Below, piece after piece: positions 1 to 5,266 of a stretch of 6,010 nt of DNA. Numbering within the stretch: position 1 is the first letter of the stretch; every line of letters begins with the position of its first letter. A model generated the notes under the pieces. It worked only from the letters and a program-made list of their open reading frames with translations, was not told the origin of the DNA and made no database searches. Origin of the DNA: an uncultured Hyphomonadaceae bacterium (GTDB lineage Bacteria > Pseudomonadota > Alphaproteobacteria > Caulobacterales > Hyphomonadaceae); contig CALLCD010000272.1 in assembly GCA_938049795.1 (NCBI GenBank), positions 1-6,010 on the forward strand, written 5' to 3'. Made by a program: the position numbers and the translations under genes.

Positions 1-69
1 CTGAGCGCGCTATAGCCGTCCGCGTTCCAACCTGCAATCCCTGAACCGGCTACCAAACAGGCGAACTGC

Positions 70-78
70 TGATATAGT
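70..78 (+). promoter_or_regulatory. Candidate extended -10 promoter of the small membrane protein gene
   Basis: The bases TGATATAGT match the extended -10 pattern TGN-TATAAT with one mismatch in the hexamer (TATAGT at 73-78). No good -35 hexamer lies 16-18 bp upstream, which is tolerable for an extended -10 promoter. Transcription would start near 84-86, just ahead of the purine-rich ribosome binding site GGAGAGGG (88-95), giving a very short leader. The rest of 1-69 shows no coding signal or structure I can support. This rests on sequence match alone. Confidence 0.3.
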
Positions 79-98
79 CGCAAAAACGGAGAGGGAAT

Positions 99-290
99 AT
101 GAACAGTCTGTGGAGACTAATCTTTGCCATCGGAGCGGTGCTGCTCGCCGGTATGGCGCTGTTTGCGATCTGGTACGAAACAATTGCGCCGGTGGTTTTT
201 GCAAAAGCCTTTGTGTCTCTGGTCATTGTTGGATTGGTATTGAGCGTCCTGCAAACCGCCCTGCGCCGATCCCCGCCGCCTGCTGAGTGA
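99..290 (+). CDS. Small two-helix membrane protein of unknown function
   Basis: A 63-residue protein that I do not recognise as a named family. Two hydrophobic stretches, about residues 4-26 and 32-54, are long enough to span the membrane. A short segment with an acidic residue (WYETIAP, residues 25-31) separates them. The C-terminus is basic and then proline-rich (RRSPPPAE), so a helical hairpin in the inner membrane is likely. The ATG is preceded by GGAGAGGG at 88-95, a strong Shine-Dalgarno sequence with GGAG seven bases from the start; this is the main reason to accept so short a gene. It converges on holC, and its TGA (288-290) directly abuts the holC stop triplet at 291-293. There is no room for a terminator between them. 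The neighbours give no clue to its role. Confidence 0.72.
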   Translation: MNSLWRLIFAIGAVLLAGMALFAIWYETIAPVVFAKAFVSLVIVGLVLSVLQTALRRSPPPAE

Positions 291-761
291 CTATTTGCCC
301 GCTTCGGTCCAGCCATTTCCCGACTGCTGGAAGTAGCGCACCGTTTCCCCACGATCTTTCGCCGCTTTGAACTGTTTGCGGGCGATGTCGCGCGTGGCCT
401 GATCCCCGCCATCAAACATCACCATACAGCGCTCAAACCCTGCCCCGTCGCCAATCTCGGTGCCGTCCATCAGCAGGCAAAACGATGCATCGTTCGGGTT
501 GTCGGCTTTTTCCGTAATCAAAATCGGCTGACGGGCCGGATCAAGCCCTTCCGCTTCGGCGCGGCCATGGGGCAGAAAGCTGCCATCCTGATAGGTCCAC
601 AGCGCCTGATCGAGCGCCGCCCGGCGTGCAGGCTCCGCGCTGATCGCCAGAACACGTTTGCCGCGCTCAAGGCATTTTTCGAGCAAGGCGCCTGCCGCCT
701 GCTCCAGCGTGGTGCGCTCAAGATGGTAGAACCACCAGTCAGGGGAAGATCCGTCGCTCAT
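291..761 (-). CDS. holC: DNA polymerase III subunit chi (HolC)
   Basis: A 156-residue cytosolic protein, close to the usual length for chi. In the family, chi pairs with psi in the clamp-loader complex and binds the C-terminus of SSB, linking the polymerase to single-stranded DNA. The N-terminus carries the WFYHLERTTLEQA segment (residues 10-22). The typical core follows: GKRVLAI (34-40), then ALDQALWTYQDGSFLPHG (49-66), which resembles the E. coli chi stretch with LDEALW and SFVPH. The C-terminal ARKQFKAAKDRGETVRYF (127-144) matches the final chi helix and strand. The ATG at 761 is the only reasonable start: no ATG, GTG or TTG occurs in frame between it and the upstream gene. It has no visible Shine-Dalgarno sequence, and its start lies 14 bases past a strong terminator. 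holC often follows pepA in alphaproteobacteria; here a DUF805 gene separates them. Confidence 0.9.
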   Translation of the reverse strand: MSDGSSPDWWFYHLERTTLEQAAGALLEKCLERGKRVLAISAEPARRAALDQALWTYQDGSFLPHGRAEAEGLDPARQPILITEKADNPNDASFCLLMDGTEIGDGAGFERCMVMFDGGDQATRDIARKQFKAAKDRGETVRYFQQSGNGWTEAGK

Positions 762-775
762 CGCGCCGACCGTAC

Positions 776-810
776 AAAAAAAGAGCGATACCGCAAGGGC
801 ACCGCTCTTT
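776..810 (-). terminator. Rho-independent terminator of the DUF805 gene
   Basis: Read on the minus strand, 810-798 and 792-780 form a 13-bp stem (AAAGAGCGGTGCC with GGTATCGCTCTTT) around the 5-base loop at 793-797. Its end merges into a run of seven or more T residues down to 776. Three of the inner pairs are G-U in the minus-strand RNA. On the plus strand the same positions would be A-C mismatches, so the full structure is specific to minus-strand transcripts. It begins 21 bases after the DUF805 stop codon and ends 14 bases before the holC start codon. Confidence 0.85.
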
Positions 811-831
811 ATCTTCTTCGCTAAGCGCGCC

Positions 832-1203
832 CTAGCCGGCTGGAGGTGTGGCCCTTGCCAGAGGATCATCGCCATAAGCATTCGATCCCTGCTCACCAGG
901 CTGGGCGGCAAGATAGAGATTGTAGAACGGAATGATACCGTTCCACCAAACCATGCCGAGATCATGGACACGGCGAATACCCATTCCGATCGACGGCGCA
1001 AGCAATGCCAAGCCGAGGACAGCGCTCACAATCGACAGTATCGGAAGAATCGAAACAACAATATTCACCGGAATGAAGATAATCACGTATATGGCAACAT
1101 AGTGCCAAAAGTCTCGCCGGCTCGTGCGTCCGTCAACATCCCAATACTGCTTGGTCAAAGCATTCCTAAAGACGTTAACCGCATATCCAAAATCAAAATT
1201 CAT
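832..1203 (-). CDS. DUF805 family inner-membrane protein
   Basis: A 123-residue membrane protein with the hallmarks of DUF805 (the YhaH/YhaI type in E. coli), whose biochemical role is not established. The N-terminal half has the family's GRTSRRDFWHY motif (residues 25-35). Hydrophobic segments follow at about 36-54 and 56-74. The RRVHDLG motif (77-83) is followed by WW (86-87) and a third hydrophobic stretch (88-100). The C-terminal PGEQGSNAYGDDP (102-114) is the characteristic tail of the family. The ATG at 1203 is supported by GAGGG at 1213-1217, nine bases upstream. The gene is visibly more AT-rich than pepA and holC. It has its own terminator and an AT-rich upstream region, so it is probably a separate transcription unit and may be a later arrival between pepA and holC. 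Family assignment is firm; function is unknown. Confidence 0.9.
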   Translation of the reverse strand: MNFDFGYAVNVFRNALTKQYWDVDGRTSRRDFWHYVAIYVIIFIPVNIVVSILPILSIVSAVLGLALLAPSIGMGIRRVHDLGMVWWNGIIPFYNLYLAAQPGEQGSNAYGDDPLARATPPAG

Positions 1204-1254
1204 TGTTTCTGTCCCTCACTTTGCGCTCACTATTTGTAGTTTGAGCCTAAACTG

Positions 1255-1283
1255 TTTATAACCCCTGAATATCTTCAAGAAAA
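1255..1283 (-). promoter_or_regulatory. Candidate promoter of the DUF805 gene
   Basis: On the minus strand, TATAAA (1260-1255) matches the -10 consensus at five of six positions. The hexamer 17 bp upstream, TTTTCT (1283-1278), is a poor -35 match. It sits in the most AT-rich stretch of the window, within the 169-bp gap between pepA and the DUF805 gene. A start near 1248 would give a leader of about 45 bases containing the ribosome binding site at 1213-1217. A GATTC site (GANTC, the CcrM methylation target in many alphaproteobacteria) lies just upstream at 1287-1291; whether it matters here is unknown. Confidence 0.3.
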
Positions 1284-1372
1284 CATGATTCAACGATCTG
1301 GCGAACCGTCATCGCGACCGCTTTACCTGTTTGACATCCGAATTTGACTGGCAAACTCATGCCAAAGGCGGA

Positions 1373-2839
1373 TTAGCCCTCATAATTGTCCGCAATCCAC
1401 TGGTTTAGCAGTCTCGGGCCAAATCCTGATGCCCAGCTTGGGTCGGTCGGCTCTTTCTCGCCATTGACCCACGCCACGCCTGCAATATCGAGATGGGTCC
1501 AGGGCATATCCTCGTCCACAAAGCGTTTGAGGAATTGCGCCGCCGTGATCGAGCCGGCCGCGCGGCCACCAATATTGCGCATATCGGCAAATTTCGATTT
1601 GAGCAGCCGGTCATATTCCGGTCCCATCGGCAGACGCCAGACCCGCTCGCCGCTCGCCTGTCCGGCCTCGGTCAGCGCGGTGGCCATATCATCATGTCCG
1701 GTAAACAGCCCTGCATGATGATGCCCGAGCCCCACCACAATCGCGCCCGTCAGCGTCGCCAGATCAACAATCGCTTTCGGCTTTTCATGCTTTTGCGCAT
1801 ACCAGAGCACATCGGCGAGCACGAGCCGCCCTTCGGCATCCGTGTTCTGCACTTCGATTGTCTGGCCAGAGGCGGAGGTCAGGATATCGCCCGGGCGGAT
1901 CGCATCCGCGTCCGGCATGTTCTCGACGAGGCCAACCAGCCCGACCACATTGGCTTTGGCTTTGCGTTTGGCGAGCGCCAGCATCGTGCCAGAGACCGCC
2001 GCCGCCCCGCCCATATCGCCGCGCATATCTTCCATGCCTGCGCCGGGCTTGAGCGAAATACCGCCCGTATCAAAGCACACGCCCTTGCCGACCAGCGCCA
2101 CCGGCTTCTCGCCCGCCTTGCCGCCCTTCCAGCGCATAATCGCCATTTTGCTTTCTTTGACCGAGCCCTGCCCGACGCCCAGTAATGAGCCCATACCGAG
2201 CTTTTTCATTTCTTTCTCACCAAGCACCTCGACCTCGAGGCCATGCGCTTCGAGATCCTTGAGGCGTTTGGCAAAGCTTGCCGGATAGAGAACATTGGGC
2301 GGCTCATTGACGAGATCGCGGGCGAAATATGTCCCGTCAATGGCCGCTTCCAGAGGCGTGTAGGCCGCTTTGGCCGATTTGGCGTCCTCACAGGTCAGGG
2401 TGACGCCAGTCAGGCTTGGCAAAGCGTCCGGCTTCTTCTTGGTAAAATACGTGTCAAAGCGGTAGGCGGCCAATTGCGCCCCGGCGCCAATCTGCGCGGC
2501 CGCCGCAGCATCATCGACATGCAGGCTCGCCGATTTGAACCCGCTATGGCTCTGGGATTTGACAAAGCTTCCGCCAATCCGTTCGAGCACGCGCGCATCG
2601 CGTTTGGCCGGTTTGCCGCCCCCGACAAGCACCGCCCGCTTGGCCGCGCTTCCCTTTGGCAGCACGACGACGGCAATCTGTCCGGCCTTGCCCGTAAACC
2701 GGCCCCCGCTCGCCGCCTCGCTCAAGAGCCCCCCGCAGGCCTCATCAAGCGCTTTGGCCGCGGCGGGCAGTTTGCCCCCTTCATTAATGACAAAAGCTGT
2801 GATTTCCGCTTTGGCTTCGGCTGCAAATCGTATTTTCAT
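1373..2839 (-). CDS. pepA: Leucyl aminopeptidase, M17 family (PepA)
   Basis: A 488-residue cytosolic aminopeptidase that removes N-terminal residues, typically leucine, from peptides using two metal ions; family members are usually hexamers. The N-terminal third (about 1-165) is the less conserved M17 N-terminal domain and the catalytic domain covers about 170-485. All expected active-site residues are present. The metal ligands are K252 and D257 (GKGVCFDTGG), D275 (MRGDMGGA), and D334 and E336 in the signature NTDAEGRL (332-339). The catalytic residues are K264 (ISLKP) and R338. An upstream in-frame ATG at 2872 would add 11 residues. I chose the ATG at 2839 because AGGAG (2847-2851) lies seven bases before it and the MKIRFA start is typical. 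In E. coli PepA also binds DNA in Xer recombination and gene control; nothing here shows that for this protein. It is divergent from lptF, a common proteobacterial arrangement. Confidence 0.96.
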   Translation of the reverse strand: MKIRFAAEAKAEITAFVINEGGKLPAAAKALDEACGGLLSEAASGGRFTGKAGQIAVVVLPKGSAAKRAVLVGGGKPAKRDARVLERIGGSFVKSQSHSGFKSASLHVDDAAAAAQIGAGAQLAAYRFDTYFTKKKPDALPSLTGVTLTCEDAKSAKAAYTPLEAAIDGTYFARDLVNEPPNVLYPASFAKRLKDLEAHGLEVEVLGEKEMKKLGMGSLLGVGQGSVKESKMAIMRWKGGKAGEKPVALVGKGVCFDTGGISLKPGAGMEDMRGDMGGAAAVSGTMLALAKRKAKANVVGLVGLVENMPDADAIRPGDILTSASGQTIEVQNTDAEGRLVLADVLWYAQKHEKPKAIVDLATLTGAIVVGLGHHHAGLFTGHDDMATALTEAGQASGERVWRLPMGPEYDRLLKSKFADMRNIGGRAAGSITAAQFLKRFVDEDMPWTHLDIAGVAWVNGEKEPTDPSWASGFGPRLLNQWIADNYEG

Positions 2840-2939
2840 AGAAGAACTCCTGTTTTGCGCCAAGTTAAGCATCGACGGCGCGTAAGCAACTCGTTACGAC
2901 CGAAAAGATTGAAAACTCTCCCCCAGCCATCCGAGGCCC
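2840..2939. promoter_or_regulatory. Divergent pepA/lptF intergenic region with pepA ribosome binding site
   Basis: This 100-bp gap must hold promoters for both pepA (minus) and lptF (plus), as both genes start here facing outward. AGGAG on the minus strand at 2847-2851 is the pepA ribosome binding site and decides its start. A weak minus-strand promoter candidate is TTGCTT (2889-2884) with TAACTT (2867-2862), spacer 16 bp, each matching consensus at only three positions. I found no convincing plus-strand promoter. A short odd palindrome, TCGT-T-ACGA, lies at 2891-2899. For lptF the only Shine-Dalgarno-like run is GAGG at 2933-2936, unusually close (3 bases) to the ATG. In-frame stops at 2883 and 2910 rule out an earlier lptF start. 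Confidence 0.45.
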
Positions 2940-4082
2940 ATGTTCAGATTTCAGCGTTACATTTTTGCACATGCGAGGCGGGCTGTGCTGATGATCATCG
3001 CCGGTTTGAGCGTTCTGGCCATGCTCAGTCAGGCGCTGAACTGGACAGAACTGATTACTGAAGGCGGTCAATCGCTTCAGGTATTCTTCAAAGTTGTCAT
3101 GCTCGGCGCACCGCGTGTTCTGGCCCTGCTCATTCCGGTCGCCCTTTTCATCGGCACCTTGTTGACGGTGAACCGCATCCACAGGGATTCGGAAATTATT
3201 GTCGCCCAGGCCACCGGCATGACGCAATGGCAAGTCGCCGCCCCTCTCCTGCGTCTGGCGACTTACGCCGCGCTTATCCATCTGGCGATCAATCTATGGG
3301 CGCAACCTCTGGCGCAGCAAAATCTTCGTGTCACCTTGCTAGATGCGCGCACTGATCTGGCAACCACATTGATCAAGCCGGGTGAATTTACCTCTATCGG
3401 CAAAGATCTCACCTTCTATGCACGCGAAAACAGGGGCGGTCTCTTGCGCGGCCTTCTGATCTCGGACACACGCGATGCGGATGACGCGGCAGACTTTATC
3501 GCCGAGACTGGCCGGATCACCGAGGTTGAGGGCGCTCCCACGCTCATATTGACCACAGGCGAAATACACCAGATCGAGCCGGACGGCTCTCTGTCGATCC
3601 TATTGTTTGATCAATACCCGTTCGATCTGACCCAATTCTTGCGTGAAAGCACCGATATTGTGCTTAAAGCATCAGACCGATTTCTGCCGCAACTGGTCCG
3701 GCTCGATCCGACCAATTATCTCGACACGGTGGCCAAAGACGAGTTTCGGGCGGAAGCCCATTACCGGCTCACCGCGCCCTTGTTGAATTTCGGCATCGTC
3801 ATGCTTGCTATTCTCGCAATACTGGGCGGGGACTATAATCGCAGCGGTTATGGTCGCCGTATCGCGATCTTCAGCGCAGCGCTCGGGGGCGTTATTGTCT
3901 TGCAATTGACTTTACAGGCTGGAGCGGCGGACACACATGTCCTGAACGTCGGCCAGTGGTTGTTGCCGATCGGTCTGTTTGTCAGCACCAGCGTTCTCTA
4001 CTTGACCTCGTTCTCACCGCGACGGCTCTGGCGCGCGCGCCGGTCGGCCAGAGAGCAATCCGCCGGAGAGGCGGCGACATGA
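2940..4082 (+). CDS. lptF: LPS export ABC transporter permease LptF
   Basis: A 380-residue inner-membrane protein of the YjgP/YjgQ (LptF/LptG) family. With LptG it forms the transmembrane heterodimer of LptB2FG, which uses ATP hydrolysis by LptB to pull lipopolysaccharide from the inner membrane towards LptC and the periplasmic bridge. The family layout is complete. Three N-terminal helices lie at about 14-33, 52-76 and 100-122, then a periplasmic beta-jellyroll domain (about 125-270), then three C-terminal helices at about 279-297, 308-326 and 339-356. The family-typical segment with RDSEIIVAQATGM (82-94) follows helix 2, and the N-terminal FQRYIFAHARRAV precedes helix 1. The C-terminus is a basic cytoplasmic tail (RRLWRARRSAR). 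It overlaps lptG by 4 bp (ATGA), implying one operon with coupled translation. The first of two tandem paralogues is taken as LptF by order and length; the two names could be confused by homology alone. Confidence 0.93.
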   Translation: MFRFQRYIFAHARRAVLMIIAGLSVLAMLSQALNWTELITEGGQSLQVFFKVVMLGAPRVLALLIPVALFIGTLLTVNRIHRDSEIIVAQATGMTQWQVAAPLLRLATYAALIHLAINLWAQPLAQQNLRVTLLDARTDLATTLIKPGEFTSIGKDLTFYARENRGGLLRGLLISDTRDADDAADFIAETGRITEVEGAPTLILTTGEIHQIEPDGSLSILLFDQYPFDLTQFLRESTDIVLKASDRFLPQLVRLDPTNYLDTVAKDEFRAEAHYRLTAPLLNFGIVMLAILAILGGDYNRSGYGRRIAIFSAALGGVIVLQLTLQAGAADTHVLNVGQWLLPIGLFVSTSVLYLTSFSPRRLWRARRSAREQSAGEAAT

Positions 4083-5200
4083 TCGGTTTCAATCGTATTC
4101 AGCGCTATGTCTTTAGAGAGTATCTCGCCGCCTTCCTCACTGTGCTCGGGGTCATCTCGCTTGCGATTATTCTGGTCGATACCGTGGAGCAATTGCGCAC
4201 GGTCGGCGCGCGGATCAATATCAGCATCGGCACGGCGCTCTATCTTGCCCTTCTGAAATTCCCCAAACTTGCTGAACAGACCATGCCGTTTGCTGTGCTG
4301 GCAGGCTCGATCATGACTTTTCGGCGCTTGAGCCGCCGTGCCGAACTGCCGGTCATTCGCGCGAGCGGGCTGTCGGCGTGGAGTTTTCTCGCCCCTGTCA
4401 TGACTGCCGCGCTGTTGATCGGGCTCATCACGATGATGGTTGTTTCTCCGATGGGGGCAAATCTGACTGCGCGGTTCGAGCAAACACGAAACCAGATGTT
4501 CAATAGCAATATTGCCAATATATCGAAATTTGAAAGCGGGGTCTGGCTCAGAGAGGTCAATGATATTGGACAAACAATCATCAACGCCACCAGTATCGAC
4601 GAAACAGGAGCAGTTCTGAGCGACGCCAAGTTTATTCTCGAAGCGCGTATATTCGAGGATGGCGAGGCGACCGACCGCTATGCATTTACAAGCCGCTATG
4701 ACGCCAAATCTGCACGGCTGATAAATGGGTTCTGGCAACTTGAAGACGTGATCGAGAACGGCCCGGGGGCCAACCCGCAGCACTATGACGAGCTTTCCCT
4801 TGCCACCACGCTCGAACTGTACACGCTCACCGACCAGTATTCCGCTCCGGACACGATCAGCTTCTGGACTTTGCCTAAACGGATCGAGCAAACCCGCGCG
4901 GCGGGCCTCAGGACAGAACGTCATGAAATGCGTTTGATGGGGCTGACAGCGCTGCCTCTGGTCTTTGTCGTTATGAGTCTGATCGGATCGCTTGCATGCC
5001 TCAGGCTTGCCCGTTTGGGTGGGGCCGCTCCGCTCATGGCGGCGGCAATGCTTGGGGCGATTGCATTTTATTTCATCAATCAGGTCAGCGCCAGCATGGC
5101 CTCCACCGGCACCGTCCCGCCTGTAATTGCCGCATGGCTACCGCCCCTGTTTTGCCTGTTCATTTGCCTCGCCATCATCGCCTTTCGCGAAGACGGCTAA
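4079..5200 (+). CDS. lptG: LPS export ABC transporter permease LptG
   Basis: A 373-residue inner-membrane partner of LptF in the LptB2FG lipopolysaccharide extractor. Helices lie at about 15-35, 56-80, 101-123, 286-308, 317-336 and 345-368, with a periplasmic beta-rich domain at about 125-270. Family signatures include the amphipathic N-terminus with IQRYVFREYLAAF (7-19), TMPFAVLAGSIMTFRRLSRRAEL (68-90, the cytoplasmic coupling region that meets LptB) and VIRASGLS (92-99). An in-frame ATG at 3956 would add 41 residues lying inside the lptF reading region. I chose the ATG at 4079 because it forms the standard ATGA overlap with the lptF stop, has GGAGAGG at 4065-4071 seven bases upstream, and gives the normal N-terminus. 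lptB, lptC and lptA are not in this window. Confidence 0.94.
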   Translation: MIGFNRIQRYVFREYLAAFLTVLGVISLAIILVDTVEQLRTVGARINISIGTALYLALLKFPKLAEQTMPFAVLAGSIMTFRRLSRRAELPVIRASGLSAWSFLAPVMTAALLIGLITMMVVSPMGANLTARFEQTRNQMFNSNIANISKFESGVWLREVNDIGQTIINATSIDETGAVLSDAKFILEARIFEDGEATDRYAFTSRYDAKSARLINGFWQLEDVIENGPGANPQHYDELSLATTLELYTLTDQYSAPDTISFWTLPKRIEQTRAAGLRTERHEMRLMGLTALPLVFVVMSLIGSLACLRLARLGGAAPLMAAAMLGAIAFYFINQVSASMASTGTVPPVIAAWLPPLFCLFICLAIIAFREDG

Positions 5201-5266
5201 TGTATGAGCGCTTGACAAGGGCGGGCCTTCACACCAGTTTCCGCCGCTAAATAGAGGTGCTCCCTT
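5201..5266 (+). promoter_or_regulatory. lptG-topA gap with topA ribosome binding site and a lone -35-like hexamer
   Basis: GAGGTG at 5254-5259, seven bases before the topA ATG, is a strong Shine-Dalgarno sequence. TTGACA at 5212-5217 is an exact -35 consensus, but the hexamer 17 bp downstream (CAGTTT, 5235-5240) is a poor -10. A better -10-like GCTAAAT (5246-5252) is too far from it. The short hairpin AAGG-CCTT (5217-5229) has a 4-bp stem and no T run, so it is not an intrinsic terminator. Transcription from lptFG into topA therefore looks possible, with or without an internal promoter. Confidence 0.4.

Noticed and set aside
762..1001. In-frame N-terminal extension of holC by 80 residues
   Set aside because: The extension would be the DUF805 gene and its terminator read in another frame. 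Chi homology begins just after the ATG at 761.
964..1239. 91-codon open frame on the plus strand opposite the DUF805 gene
   Set aside because: It covers the DUF805 coding region and its leader in antisense. The minus-strand product has clear family motifs; this one has none.
1300..1372. Possible intrinsic terminator after pepA
   Set aside because: The best stem (GGC with GCC, 8-base loop) is too short and has no following T run on the minus strand.
1493..2185. 230-codon open frame on the plus strand inside pepA
   Set aside because: Antisense shadow of the pepA catalytic domain with His/Arg-rich low-information composition.
2243..3061. 272-codon open frame on the plus strand opposite pepA, running into lptF
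   Set aside because: pepA on the other strand has every catalytic residue of M17, and this frame also crosses the pepA/lptF promoter region. Its protein is arginine-rich with no recognisable domain.
4030..4041. 12-bp GC palindrome made of alternating purine-pyrimidine bases
   Set aside because: It lies within the lptF codons for the basic C-terminal tail and is explained by arginine and alanine codon use; no second copy or associated structure is seen.
3998..4924. 308-codon open frame on the minus strand opposite lptF/lptG
   Set aside because: It is fully antisense to well-supported lptF and lptG, has Cys/His/Arg-rich composition typical of a shadow frame, and no family motif or good ribosome binding site.
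5246..5253. GCTAAATA resembling a Caulobacter-type -10 element before topA
   Set aside because: A start from it would fall near 5260 and leave the topA Shine-Dalgarno sequence untranscribed; the TTGACA at 5212 is 27 bases away, too far to pair with it.
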